Positions 1 through 11,135 of a stretch of 64,000 nt of DNA are shown in pieces. This stretch comes from Siphonodentalium dalli. Its lineage: Eukaryota; Mollusca; Scaphopoda; Gadilida; Siphonodentaliidae. Position numbers and translations under genes: made by a program. The stretch's first letter is position 1; each line of letters starts with the position of its first letter. The notes under the pieces were generated by a model. That model was not told where the DNA came from and ran no database searches. It saw nothing but the letters and a program-made list of their open reading frames with translations. The stretch is taken from positions 98,911,319 through 98,975,318 of the forward strand of contig CP136066.1 in assembly GCA_032622095.1 (NCBI GenBank), read 5' to 3'.

Positions 1-72
1 TTCCGACTAAATCCTGAAAAGTTACCCATAAATCTGCTGTGTTTAAGGAGTCGATTACTTAGGGCATTACTG
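1..72. mobile_element. Family A TA-flanked MITE, partial (cut by window start)
   Basis: The window opens inside a repeat that matches the right half of the complete copy at 2758-2975 and the half copy at 6665-6760. The shared end reads gtcgattacttagggcatta and closes with ctg before a TA dinucleotide at 73-74. TA flanks and a CAGTAATG-type terminus resemble Tc1/mariner-derived MITEs, but no transposase is visible, so the superfamily is an inference. Confidence 0.7.
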
Positions 73-117
73 TATACGTATCTATCGATCTGTTTTGATC
101 GCCGTCAAGTGACAGCT

Positions 118-196
118 ATCTAATCGTGAACCCCGTTAAGTATCTTTCGCTATCTAATCGTGAACCCCGTCAAGTATCTTTCGCCATCTAATCGTG
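118..196. repeat. 34-bp minisatellite, about 2.3 copies
   Basis: The segment beginning atctaatcgtgaaccccgt recurs at 118 and 152, with a partial third unit at 186. The units differ by single bases. It directly follows the family A end and has no coding content. Confidence 0.85.
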
Positions 197-2026
197 TGCG
201 TATTGGCTGTGAATAAACAGTTTTATCCACGAATGAACTATAGCATAACATAGTGGCAAATATAGATACTTCCCCAAGATAAGAACAGATGTGGCCCATA
301 ATTCACCACTAAGTGATATAAATAGTTCATTTCCGCATTCAACATGAATGCGGTTGAATACTTAACCAGTTATATACCAAACACTCATTGCTCATTTTTT
401 AATTTGGGTCAACAACTGTTCGAAATGTCATGCCTGCTCCAACATTAGTTAGAAATTTAACACCACAATTTGGCTGAAAGTGTATTGATTTTTCCAGTCA
501 GTTATATTATAAGTTATTGTGGTGGATTGACGGTAACAATGGTTATTGGTGTGACAATGACGGCTTGAAGTTTATGCTCAACCGAGTCGCGAAGATTAAA
601 ATGCAAAAAAATCAGGAAGCTCAAGTCATGGTTTATGGTTAACTGTAATCCGTTATACGGTCACATGCATCGGAAAAAATGACTATATAACAGAATGAGG
701 AGACTGATATCAGTAGAGTCCAGATCTCGAGTGCGCGCTTACATACAGCAATGTATAGATCTATTCACGTCCATGTTACATGCAATTGGGCTTAATCCCA
801 ACAAAAGCTGATTACTTAATCAAAGTACATAAACCGCTTACACGTTTTAGTTTGTCAGAAAAATAACTTAATTCAATGAAATCAACAACAAAAAACGAAA
901 ACCTAAACAAAAAATAAATAGTAATTCCATATATCATGCATATTCAGTATTCACTGAGAAATCGGACAACCCTATACGTTATGTAGAAACTACACATGGC
1001 GGGTGTCAGCTGTCCGCGCGATCCACTGCCATAATGTTGACATGATGTGTCTGTACAGGCTGACTGCTGGCATCGGTAACAATCGGAATGTTGCCGGTAC
1101 CGGCCGGCACCGGCATGTTTACTGGGAAATTAATTATCCAATGCGTTACTATAAAGGTTTGGTGGATGTTCAGGAAATTTTAGCAGACGAAAGACAGAAG
1201 AACAGATGATATAAATGCAGAAAGTAGAACATGTTAAGATAATAATTAAGCAGAACAGCCTATTCGTTGAACTTATTAGCTGAACATTTCCCACACGGGA
1301 ACTATATTCACCAATAAGTAATTAGTAAAGAAAGAGATACCATCCAAGCAAGCAGTGACCGGGGACGTGACCATGGACATGGCATTCGTTTGTGGGCATC
1401 CAATTTGGTTATTATTAACTAAATCATTTCCCATAGGCGACAGTCTAACCATGCATTTCGAACCTCCACAAGTATTGCACCATCGTTTACTGGACAGGGT
1501 ACATCAGACAAAAATTTCCACACCGCCCTAATAGCAGAAATTAGATCATGTTCAACTCTTGGCCTAAACCATATCTTGTGGGTGGCCCTATTATCAGACG
1601 GATACAAACTACACTTTCGGCTACACATTGCAAGGTTCATCAATCAATCAATCAATCAATCAAATTTATGGAGTTAAGACTTCCCCAACAAAACTTTATA
1701 GCCACTATTAAAGTCTTATTTAGCGCTCGGTGAGGTACGTGTAATTTATTCATTCTCGTTTTAAAGCCACCCTCCCCGCTCAAATCACTCACAGTGGGTA
1801 AATGTGAAGAAAAAAAATCATAAAAATCTGTACAACCATTGTTACTAATAAGAACATGAAAATTAGATAGACTTTGTTCTGATTTTCTCCAATAACTCTC
1901 CAATAATGATACTTCACATGTCAAAACTATTGTTATGTTAACATTAGAGTTACAATGGAAATTGCCGATAAAAGTTAAATTAGTTATTAAAATAAATACC
2001 AAAGTTTAACAAAAACTGCCATTAAA
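197..2026. other. Non-coding stretch with repeat scraps
   Basis: No convincing gene is seen. About 420-510 resembles the family I hAT-like sequence (phrases such as aaatgtcatgcctg and gttagaaatttaacacc). A GC-rich near-palindrome of 24 bp lies at 1092-1115 and is built from ggtaccggc / gccggcacc. About 1240-1312 matches one end of family J. A short (caat)n run sits near 1641-1660. The open frames present are short and look random. Confidence 0.6.
1240..1312 (-). mobile_element. Family J MITE end fragment
   Basis: The block gttgaacttattagctgaac followed by atttcccacacgggaacta is the reverse complement of the family J end seen at 2987 and 9437. Only the terminal part is recognisable here. Confidence 0.5.
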
Positions 2027-2439
2027 CACGGGATTCCGAATTAACGCTCGCAAATTACTAACCCACCCATCAAAGCTCAGAGTGATCAGATATCAATTTT
2101 TGAAATTTATTATTTTTCACCACCAATAATTAATAGTGGCCCAGTAAAAGTCGACGAGAAGACGGTCTCTGACCAAATTGCGGATGAAGATGGATAACTC
2201 TAAAATAAAGAGGCTTTTTTTGTGTCAGATATTTGACAAACCGGCAAAATTTTGTTGAACAAAATGTTGATAAATAGCAGGTTTTTGGGCTATTTTATAT
2301 AGTTGACTGTGGTTATATAGCATTATTTTTGGGCAATTAATCGATTCTGATAACTGAAGCGGCATTTCAAAAAATGTTGTTGTTGTTGTTGTTGTTGGAA
2401 TATGATGATATGGGTACCATCGAATCGGATTGAGAACCT
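2027..2439 (-). mobile_element. Family B TTAA-flanked element (Kolobok-like MITE)
   Basis: The element lies between TTAA at 2023-2026 and TTAA at 2440-2443. Its right end reads tcggattgagaacct, the reverse of the family start aggtactcaatccga. Inside it carries a (tgt)n stretch at about 2381-2397 and the shared blocks atcaaagctcagagtgatca and attgcggatgaagatgg. Related copies are at 10371, 32117, 35396 and 44939. TTAA duplication with an AGG terminus fits Kolobok, or less well piggyBac. It is non-autonomous, with no transposase frame. Confidence 0.75.
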
Positions 2440-2708
2440 TTAAGACTAATATATTTGAACATGCTGCACGGCTAGCGATATTTGCTGACAAATCACTGTT
2501 CCGGCTTATTTACATAACAATGGTTTCAACATGCGATATGGCGTTATTGGAAAACTATGAATAATGAATGTACATTCCTGATGACATCCTTTCTATAAAT
2601 GTCATGCATATGGCTTGGTATCCCATCCTCATTTGAATTTGTCTATGTATAAACTGTCGATGGGATGGTCTGATTTTGTTAACACTTTATGTGCTAAATA
2701 CTTATTTC

Positions 2709-2710
<2 letters not shown>

Positions 2711-2757
<47 letters not shown>
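2711..2757. repeat. (TA)n microsatellite
   Basis: An almost pure TA run of about 46 bp directly abuts the left end of the family A element. TA is also the likely target of that element, so it may have inserted into this microsatellite. Confidence 0.95.
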
Positions 2758-2760
<3 letters not shown>

Positions 2761-2975
2761 TAATGCTCTAAGTAATCGACTTCTTAACCACAGCAGAATT
2801 ATGGGTAACTTTTCCGGGTTTAGTCGGAAATATGGCTTGTTGCCATATTTCCGACTAAATCCTGAAAGGGGAGAGCTTTCCGATGAATGGCAACAAGCCA
2901 TATTTCCGACTAAACCCTGAAAAGTTACCCATAATTCTGCTGTGGTTAAGAAGTCGATTACTTAGATCATTACTG
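2758..2975. mobile_element. Family A MITE, complete 218-bp foldback
   Basis: The left end begins cagtaatgctctaagtaatc and the right end is its near-exact reverse complement, closing at cattactg. Both sides are flanked by TA. The arms continue inward through acccataattctgctgtgg and the block catatttccgactaaa, so nearly the whole element folds back on itself, leaving a short loop near gagagctttccgatgaatgg. It has no coding capacity. Partial copies are at 1-72 and 6665-6760. Confidence 0.9.
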
Positions 2976-2986
2976 TATATATAGTA

Positions 2987-3185
2987 GTTCCCTAAAAAAA
3001 TGTTCAACTAATAAGTTCCATGCACAATGCAAAGAATATGAATCCTTCTGCACTTGTATTATCTTTTTGCTTGTCTGTCGTCTGTTAATTTGTCCTGAAC
3101 ACCCTTCCAAATGAGTAATAGACCATTCCAATGTTACTATTACAACTAAATGGTAGAATCCATTTTGCAAAGAATGGATTAAAAT
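2987..3185 (+). mobile_element. Family J dispersed MITE
   Basis: It starts tagttccctaaaaaaatgtt and carries the blocks cttgtattatct, ccttccaaatgagtaatag and accattccaatg, all of which recur at 9437-9680 and, in reverse, near 8067-8275 and 39415-39735. The terminal tagttccct...gaaatgttca piece is found alone at several other places. No coding potential is seen. Confidence 0.65.
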
Positions 3186-3224
3186 AGATATTGTTTACAC
3201 TAATTCCATACTTTGGTGAAAACT

Positions 3225-3530
3225 TTTGAACAGTTGGAAAATTTCATGCCTGCATGACAAAACACCAGTTGGATATTTAGACCAAAATTAGTTTGCAACT
3301 GTTCTAATAGTTTGATTTTCACATCAGTATTTAATGTAACGTTTTGGGACTAAAATGCCATTAGTTGAACTAATCCCAACAACTGAGGGTGTTAGGCTGG
3401 TAATATAGAACAGTTGCACAGCTTGAGGTGTTAATTTGATTATTGCAACCGGGGGTGCAAACAGAAAGAATTTACAGAATTGGGAATTTCGGTCTAATTC
3501 AGTGAGGGGCGGGGTGCAGTCGCATGTTCT
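3225..3530. mobile_element. Family I hAT-like MITE relic
   Basis: Text such as cagttggaaaatttcatgcc, ggtgttaggctggtaatat and gaggggcggggtgcag is shared with the better bounded copy at 53099-53399 and with 22322-22690. The ends are decayed here and no target duplication can be read. Confidence 0.55.
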
Positions 3531-6513
3531 AAGTTGGGTATCCCAATATGGACCCTCTGGATGATCCTGGAGAACTTACTACTCAAAATGTGTAACCTGA
3601 CATCCCCTTCAGGTCATCGCCATTTGGTAACAGGATGCTCGATGATGGTGTGTTTCCTGAGTCCCATTCATTCATTTAAGTGTGTTCAGTTGACCAATTA
3701 TCATCTGAACTATCCAATAAACGAATGGATGGGCACCAAATGACGCGTATCGGCCTGTCGTGTGCTTACATCATCCGGACATCCCCATAAATGAATAATT
3801 CATTAGTTCAGTGTATACTTATACGAATTAGTGGGTGGGTCGATCCAGTGGTGAATCGAATGCCCAACTATAGCTGAAACACAACAAAAAATCTAATCCA
3901 CAGTTTCGAACACACGTGAGACCATTACCTGCAGATTGTTCCCATGTTATTCACTTCACATCTAGAATATTGTGGCTTTATGCTCCTTGAATATATATTC
4001 CAACATACAGAATGGATGAGGTTGATCAAGTTATAATAAATCCACAATAAAGGTTCCGAAACAAGCTTCGATTTGCACAGAATTAACCAACAAGTTCCTT
4101 GTAAACCCTCGATACAGTCACCACAACCAACAGGTCAGTTGTGCGTTTCCGTACTTTTTCAACCGAAACGGGAAGTTCCAGATCAGTGGATGGATTTCCA
4201 GGTAAGATACTCAATCGGTCAATCAACTAATCGGCCATGTATGTAACCAACGTCCATTAGTTCCTCAAGTTGGGTTTTCTGTTTGTTTATTTTCACCTGT
4301 TAGACGTGCTTCAATCCTGCGCAGTGCTGTCCGAGGAATGAAGCATATATAATAGCTGGTGTATTATTGGAGTCTTGCTGACCGCTCTATGAACTTTCCT
4401 GGTTTACCTTGAATGACCCAGGCCTGGACTTATCCTCAAATGACCTGTGTGGCTGACCCACGTTTACATAAAATTATGCGTAGATTATGGCTTCGCCACA
4501 AAAGAGAACGGCCAAAAAGGATTCCAGCGGCTTTGAAATTCGAACACAATAGCCTTGATGAATTATTCTTTTTATCGCGCCGGCCTTCTCACACCGAGAT
4601 GACCACCATCTTTTTTATAATTTCGATTGATGTGATATCGGAGATTTTTTATGGTCGGTGGACTTGAATTAATGGGGGTTTGACCACTTGATTCTTAGAT
4701 AGTGTTACCTTAGTATTATGTGCGACTATGATTTTAGCGTTGTAGCGTTATACATAATGAGGCTTTAGGATTGCTTTAATAGGTTCGCTCATTCCATTGT
4801 TGTTTAAATTGTCATGTCAGTCGTGTCTGTAAGGGCTTAAAAATTATGCTTTTATGAACGGATTTTTTCTCTCTTTTAATGACACAGATGGCATATCCGA
4901 CATCGGCGAATAATTTTGCAAAAATAAAAAATATATATATATAATTAATGGCAAAATCTTCCCATGCATACAGACAGGGTGTCGATAGTGTTTTGACCGA
5001 ACGGGTATTTAATCACCGAGTTAAAGCTACACCCTCTGTCTGTGAAGAAGAAAAAAAAATAACGCCGCAGATTCAATCCAATTGTCATCTTTAAACGTCC
5101 AACTTCAGATATTCTGGAAACCTCTAACACGGTTGGGAATCACATGGTTTCGAGTTGATGAGTATCACGCATTCAAAATGGCCGAGGCGATCGCAAACGC
5201 GACCAGAAACGAGGAAAAGGGTAATAAACTAGGATAAATATGACCATACGCTAGCGTAATTAACGAACCACAGATAAACCACAAGCATAAGCTAGGATAT
5301 ATCTGTGCCTTTTTTAATATTATTAATATTTAAAAATAACTTCATATATGCGTATTCCCATCACGTAATATTCACTAAGGACTTATATCGTGGTGTGATT
5401 ATGATTAATTATACTCCAGACATGCACAATGGTTCATCGAAAGAGTGGGTCATATAGCTAGCAATTTCGTATATAAATTAGGCCAAACATACATCAGGGC
5501 ATGTGAGAAATCAGAGATTTACAATGCAAACAGACTATACGACTTAGAACCTAAAAAAAATACTTTAAAAGCCGTTCCTTTTGTACAAATTATTATAGAA
5601 TATAAACTCCCAACATCAAACTGAAAGTATTCAAAAGTCAAGAGTGTCGGTAGTTGTCGAGAGGGGAGTATTATACTGAAATTAACCATTATATTATTGA
5701 TGTTGTGTGCGCAATCCGATTGAGATGCGTACTATATATACGAAGAAGCTTGTCGATTTCATCATGTTCATTTCATTCATAAAATGTCATGTCGATTTCA
5801 ACGAAACTCGACGAGCAACGTCATCATGTAGCTTTCACCATCGACCGAATTCGCGATTACCTGAATGTATCTTCTGCTTTGTTCATAAGTATGTGTTCCT
5901 TGTCGATTCATGAAAACAGAAGGATATCTAAGGATTATCAGATTCATGTACGAACTCAATAATATAGGATACTTTAAACGCGATATAATAACGTTTGCAT
6001 GCATTACGAATTTCGATTTCTATTCCAGTGTTGTCTTCCGCCCTGCCGGAGTGATTGATATTTTCCCATTGCACGCGCGATTTATATTTTAGGCCACTCC
6101 AATGCAAATATTTGACAGTCCTTAATATGTCATAATTATGTTCTCAATAAAATGTAAACCGCCGCGACGAATGAACTTCACTGTGCATAATTCCGATAGT
6201 GACTCCCCTCATTTTGGAACGCCAGCAATTGAAAGACACACACGTTTACTTCCGATTACGACATTAATGCTTTAAGCCCACCGATCTACTGTGCGACAAA
6301 AGTGGCCGCTAATATTCGAAACACCAGTGTCGTATTAGATAATAATTGGTGACGTCACAAATTCAGATATAGTCTATATACGACCCAAAGCGTCCGGCTT
6401 TGGTTCGTTATTATATATTACATAGCATTTTGGCAGCTATACGAGCATATACTATGCTATTTTTCAAACAAGCTGGTGCCTCATTTGTGTTCAAACTCAC
6501 AGTTGTTTGCTCT
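3531..6513. other. About 3 kb with no recognised gene or family
   Basis: The sequence is AT-rich and mostly structureless. An inverted pair acagacagggtgt (4969) / acaccctctgtctgt (5030) with a loop of about 50 bp is visible. A possible first exon at 5178-5220 is listed separately. The remaining open frames are under about 85 codons and show no motifs. Confidence 0.6.
5178..5220 (+). CDS. Speculative first coding exon (start codon plus splice donor)
   Basis: An ATG in a strong animal start context (aaaatggcc) opens a frame reading MAEAIANATRNEEK. It is followed directly by agg|gtaat, an acceptable splice donor at 5221. The patch is far richer in G and C (gccgaggcgatcgcaaacgc) than its surroundings. 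If translation simply continued, it would stop a few codons later, so it makes sense only as a spliced first exon. No downstream exon was identified. It could equally be chance, or the start of a decayed transposase. Confidence 0.2.
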
Positions 6514-6617
6514 AACATACTGACCGAAGTTGTCAGTCGAAGGACTCTCCTGGATGTATGGACTTGTGTTTTCCACGAACCTCCGACTGACAATTTTGGT
6601 CAGAATGTTATAGAAAT
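6514..6617. repeat. Imperfect hairpin
   Basis: The left arm gaccgaagttgtcagtcg and the right arm cgactgacaattttggtc are reverse complements with a few mismatches. The outer flanks (ctaacatact / agaatgttatag) extend the pairing. It is a small foldback with no family match elsewhere in the window. Confidence 0.65.
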
Positions 6618-6664
6618 ATACTGAGCAAATAATATATCAACTTGTTTAAAATAAACTAGCACAT

Positions 6665-6760
6665 GAGCTTTCCGATGACAAGCCATATTTCCGACTAAAT
6701 CCTGAAAAATTACCCATAATTCTGCTGTGGTTAAGGAGTCGATTATTTAGGGCATTACTG
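6665..6760 (+). mobile_element. Family A MITE, right half only
   Basis: It begins inside the family loop (gctttccgatga) and runs to the terminal gggcattactg, followed by TA. The left arm is missing, so the hairpin has been lost. Confidence 0.8.
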
Positions 6761-7195
6761 TACCCACTGCGAGCAAGCCTGCTCGTAATAGTGACTTCTA
6801 TGTTTTGTGTCAGTTCCTCATATATTATATTTTGAATGCGTGGTACTCACGTACAACCTCGAAACCACGCGATTCATCACCGTGTCGGTGACTAATGAAA
6901 GTAAAAGCCTAACTTTCCTTGAGCTTCTCCTAACTATTAAAGATACCCCATTCAATTTGACACCAAAAACAGTAGTGTTAAATTTGTAGCTTTTCTATAC
7001 CGGAACATGTTCAAAACAACACCCACGTCGAGCCCATTGGTGTTCTGATCGTCAGATATCGACCATTCAGCTCCATGACTATACCATTGTTGAAACAATT
7101 TCTAAATGTTTTCCCTTCCCAAATCGTATCACTTAATTTCCACTTCTGATTTCTTGCCATCTGAAATGCTGTATAAATATAACAATATATATATA

Positions 7196-7618
7196 GGGTA
7201 TACGTTCATACGCTGGCAAGTTTGCACGGTATGTTTTTGCAGGCATTTCGTCATAGAAAGCCACATGGTGCCAGAATATGAACGGATACGTGCACATAAC
7301 ATGCATTTGCACCACAGCTAACGCCTTGAGAAGTAACATTTATGTAGTTCTACTTGTAACGGTGCTACGGTAATTTGCCTTCAAACACCTGTATGATTTA
7401 TTCTTGCGAGATAATTGCATGCTATTTACAGGCAAATTCCGGTAGCATCGCTACAGGTGGAACTACAGAGATTTTACTTCGCACGTAGTTAGCTGCGGTA
7501 CAGATGCACTGTATGTGCTTGTTTCCGTTCATATTATGGCACCATATCGTTTTCTACGACAAAATGCCTGCAGGCTGCAGACCATACCGTGCAAACTTGC
7601 CAGTGTATGAACGTACCC
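7196..7618. mobile_element. Family D long-armed foldback MITE, 423 bp
   Basis: The ends are gggtatacgttcatacgctg and, in reverse complement, gggtacgttcatacactggc. The arms continue through caagtttgcacggtatg and beyond, covering about 150 bp each. TATA lies on both sides (7192-7195 and 7619-7622) and is probably a 4-bp target duplication. The copy at 16208 has exactly the same length. The element is non-coding. Confidence 0.88.
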
Positions 7619-8066
7619 TATAAGAAGGGGTCCAGTTTACTACAATGTATAAACACAGAGTATTGGCATAATAAATGTTGTGAAGACTACGATTTCCACA
7701 TGTAAGGGTGCAATATTGGGTAACTGGCAGTGTAGTTTCCAGTAATTATTTGGGGACACCTGTTTTATATGCCAAAGTCATATCCGAAGGCCGCAGCCGT
7801 AAGTTGGGTAGGGTATGGGGTGGCCTATCCCTGGAATTACATGTACATACTGCCATAAAATGACAACTTATTGCTTTATTTGATGATTTAGTGTTAGTTG
7901 TGTTTGTTTTCTAGTAGTATTAAATGGTAAAAAAAAAATTATCTGATGATTTTTTTTTCTTTCTAAATGTTTTTTGGGCGCCTGGAGTTTGGGCGCCCAT
8001 ACCTGTTACAGGTACCAAAACTGGCCTGGAAATTACTCTGGTAACTGGGTACCACCTTAACCCGTT

Positions 8067-8275
8067 CTATTCTAAATGGATTATCCCACTCAGTTATAAC
8101 GGTATATATTGGAATGGTCTAGTATTTATTTGGGTGGGTGTTCAGGAAACAATGAGCAGACGGCAGAGGTACGAAAAGATAATACAAGCGCAGATTAATT
8201 CATATTTAGTGGTGGGGGAAATGTTAGATAATAAGTTCAACACACTTTTGTTTAAATTATTATCTGAAGTGGCCA
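8067..8275 (-). mobile_element. Family J fragment
   Basis: Blocks attggaatggtctagtattt, gataatacaagcgcag and aaatgttagataataagttc match, in reverse order and strand, the family J copies at 2987 and 9437. It lies in an open frame from 7924, which is best read as chance. Confidence 0.5.
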
Positions 8276-8303
8276 TGAGTATATTTAGCATATAAAGGAT
8301 TAA

Positions 8304-8570
8304 AGACATATTGTGGACTTAATTTCAGTAAATCAGGCTGATAAGTTAGTTCGCAGACTATGTCGTCACTGGACGAATGTAGCCAACTAAGATTGTCGGA
8401 AATTTCAGCGTTATCGTCTGTAACATTTCATGAAACTCAGCGTCTGAACCGAGCTGAAATATGTATATTTACTACATTCGGGACGAATTACCGATCGATA
8501 AACATACGGCAAATGAGTTGCCAATGAGAGTCACTGTATAAATTACCGTTATCGAAATGGCCCTGTTTTT
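8304..8570 (-). mobile_element. Family F TTAA-flanked element, diverged and truncated
   Basis: After TTAA at 8300-8303 it starts agacatattgtgg, like the 53730 copy (agacatattatg). It also shares ggctgataagttag, atatttactacattcgggac and aatgagagtcactgta with the F copies at 30600, 35059 and 53730. The far end is not recognisable before the hAT element begins at 8648. Confidence 0.55.
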
Positions 8571-8647
8571 TTTTAACAATTTGGACATAAATTAATGCAA
8601 ATTAATACTTTATTATTTTCTTAACACACCATTGGAGTGTTCCACAT

Positions 8648-9392
8648 TATTGTTCGGTCCGAATATTCGAATGTTCGAATATTCGCTCGTAAAATTAAAT
8701 ATTCGAATATTCGAATAATTATTTGACTATTCGAATATTCTAGAATAATCTCCGGTTAATTGTTTCCTGGTTTGTTATTAGTCTGAGTGTCTGTTAAAAG
8801 CATAGTCTATTTTCAATGACCATAAAAGAATTTATATGACGTAACTGTAACGTTCTGATTTGATTGGCGTCATGACGTCGAAATAATTTTATTGGCTATA
8901 TAGGTGTAAACCAGACCGTGCTTGCATGTGGTCATATGAAGCGGACCTATAAGGCATCGTTTTGTTTTGTTTGCGCGTTGTCACTTGTGTGTATAATATG
9001 GCGTCAAATTCGAAGAAATCAGATATATGGACTCACTTCACGTTGGATGCCAAAACTAAAAAGGCAACCTGCAAGCTCAATCCAGATCATGTTCTTAGTT
9101 ATTGTGGCACTATACGACCAACTTGTGGAACCATGCATGGGGCATTGGCTACTTGAACTTCAAAACAGATAAACTCTTGCTATTAAGCCAAAAGACTTTT
9201 TTGTTCTCTCTTTTTTTTGCGTATAGCATGTGCATGGATAAATATGCTATATCATTAAATAATAAATTGGTTCCAAAATATGTTATCTATATAATTTTAT
9301 AATTTATTTAAATATTCGAATACTATTCGAATATTCGCTCGTTATTCGAACCGAATATTCGAATACCGAAATCCGTCGAATACCGAACACTA
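8648..9392 (+). mobile_element. hAT-superfamily element, internally deleted (745 bp)
   Basis: Its ends are tattgttcgg and ccgaacacta, which pair with one mismatch as TA(T/G)TGTTCGG inverted repeats. They are flanked by an exact 8-bp duplication, ttccacat, at 8640-8647 and 9393-9400. An 8-bp target duplication and TAGTG-type ends are hallmarks of hAT. Both subterminal regions are packed with attcgaatattcg motifs, possible transposase-binding repeats. Between them lies the start of a BED-finger transposase gene (8998); the catalytic region is missing, so the copy is dead. Confidence 0.9.
8998..9180 (+). pseudogene. N-terminal BED zinc-finger relic of a hAT (ZBED-like) transposase
   Basis: The frame starts at ATG 8998 with MASNSKKSDIWTHF and continues TLDAKTKKATCK and then LSYCG. 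This matches the BED-finger pattern of a conserved W-x-H-F, then a cysteine and the LSY element before the second half of the finger. The expected TTNLWNH (the His ligand side) is present but in another frame near 9112-9135, so a small indel breaks the gene after LSYCG. Nothing downstream resembles the DDE or dimerisation regions. BED fingers bind DNA at the element ends in hAT transposases. It lies inside an element with matching termini, which supports the reading. Confidence 0.8.
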
Positions 9393-9436
9393 TTCCACAT
9401 CAACTTAACACGTTCTATACTAAATACTCATTGATG

Positions 9437-9680
9437 AGTAGTTCCCTCAGGAAATGTTCAAATACTAAGTTAAAAAAATAACCATTGGTTGTTTGTTGGA
9501 ATTTTTATCTGAACATTTCCCACCAATGAATATGAATAATTCTGTTCTTGTATTATCTGACATTTCTGTCTATAGTCAGCTTTTATTATTGAGCATCCCT
9601 CCAAATGAATTATAGAACATTCCAGAGCATACTTTTATAACTGAATGGGAGAATCCATTCACTATAGAATGGGTTAAATA
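9437..9680 (+). mobile_element. Family J dispersed MITE
   Basis: It opens gtagttccctcaggaaatgt, with an inner near-inverted match ttatctgaacatttccc, and ends in ctgaatgggagaatccattc. Blocks are shared with 2987-3185 and 39415-39735. It begins about 40 bp after the hAT copy ends, so the hAT sits between two separate J and F relics. Confidence 0.65.
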
Positions 9681-9742
9681 AGGTAGACAATTCAATTACG
9701 TACGTCACTCAGCAGAAATTTCTAATTCATGAGAGTAAAAAT

Positions 9743-9796
9743 CCATCTGTACCTATATATCCATCTGTACCTATATATCAATCTGTACCTATATAT
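9743..9796. repeat. 18-bp tandem repeat, three copies
   Basis: The unit ccatctgtacctatatat is repeated three times, with one substitution in the third copy. Confidence 0.95.
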
Positions 9797-10370
9797 CCAG
9801 TGGGGTTTGCTGCTTAATCTTCAGGCTTAAGCTACGAGCTATAAACTTGATAGAACAATATTGTATTCTAAACTTTCCACATGGACACTGTATATATGAT
9901 GCATGTCCTTAAATATGTTTGGTATATATACGTAGGCATATCGAGTATACATGAAACCCGAAGACCTCCACTGCCCACACTTAGTAACTTTTTAATGTTA
10001 ATTTGTTTAAAATAGACATGCTTCCATTAAGTATCATCTTCTCAGATCACAAAGGTCTTACGCAAAGAGAGCTCATGTGTGAGGCAATGAACGGGGAAAT
10101 ATATAGACAGCAACGACTGAAAGAACTTTTCTTCGTGTCTCGTGTTTCCTTACATCACGATGCCTTTGCTGTGTGATTATTGATGGCGATGGCAACCAAC
10201 GCATGTTTATCACACACATGAATGTCACGACGACCGCGGTCTACTTTGGTCGAGGCACACTTGGCATGACCGCACAAAGTCTTTTAAAAAGCAGACAATT
10301 GAACAATCTGCGTGTTCCAGAGTCTGAACTAAATATATGTACGGGGTTCACATGGGCATAGATTATTTAA

Positions 10371-10978
10371 AGGTACTCAATCCGATTCGATTGTCCCCAT
10401 AATCAGATTCAAACAACAACAACAACAACAACAAAAACATTTATATAAATGCCGCTTCACTTATTAGAATCGACTAATTTCTCAAAAATAATGCTTACCA
10501 CTGCATGTCAACTGAAAATTGAAAAATCTGCGCGTTCCAGAGTCTATAATTGTCCCCATATAATCAGATTCAAGCAACAACAACATTTTTAGAAATGCCG
10601 CTTCAGTTATCAGAATCGATTAATGGTCCAAAAATAATGCTAACCACTGTCAACTAGTATAAAATTGCCCGAAACGTGTTATTTATCAACACGTTGTTCG
10701 ACGAAATTTGGCATTATTATCAACACAAAGCCTGTTGATTTTATAGTTATCCATCTTCATCCGTAATTTGGTACGAGATCGTCGGCTCGTCGACTTTTTA
10801 CTGGGCCACTAATTAGTCTCGATGAACGATGGTGAAAAATAAAAGATTTAAAAAATCGATATCTAATAACTATGAGCTTTGATAGGTGGGTTCCTCGACT
10901 CGAATCAAATATTTTTTTTACCCCCGAATTAAAATAAATAGTAATTGAGGGGCGCTTTTAAAATCGGACTATGCATCT
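10371..10978 (+). mobile_element. Family B TTAA-flanked element with internal duplication
   Basis: It is flanked by TTAA at 10367-10370 and 10979-10982. The left end is aggtactcaatccgattcg, followed by a (caa)n run. The right end is aatcggactatgcatct. The phrase attgaacaatctgcg with its gttccagagtct continuation occurs before the element (10298) and again inside it (10518). A tandem duplication of about 220 bp therefore copied flanking DNA together with the element's first part. No coding region is present. Confidence 0.8.
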
Positions 10979-11135
10979 TTAAAATATTTTAACAATGTCA
11001 TGTTTGTGTTGGTTGTTGCAAAACCATGGGAAGATTGGAGTCGTTTTGCAATAATTCTCAGCCATTGATAATAATCTTGTACTCAGGGTTTGCGCTGGCC
11101 TGGAAATTCTTTTGGCCATTTTTTTGTTGCCATTT

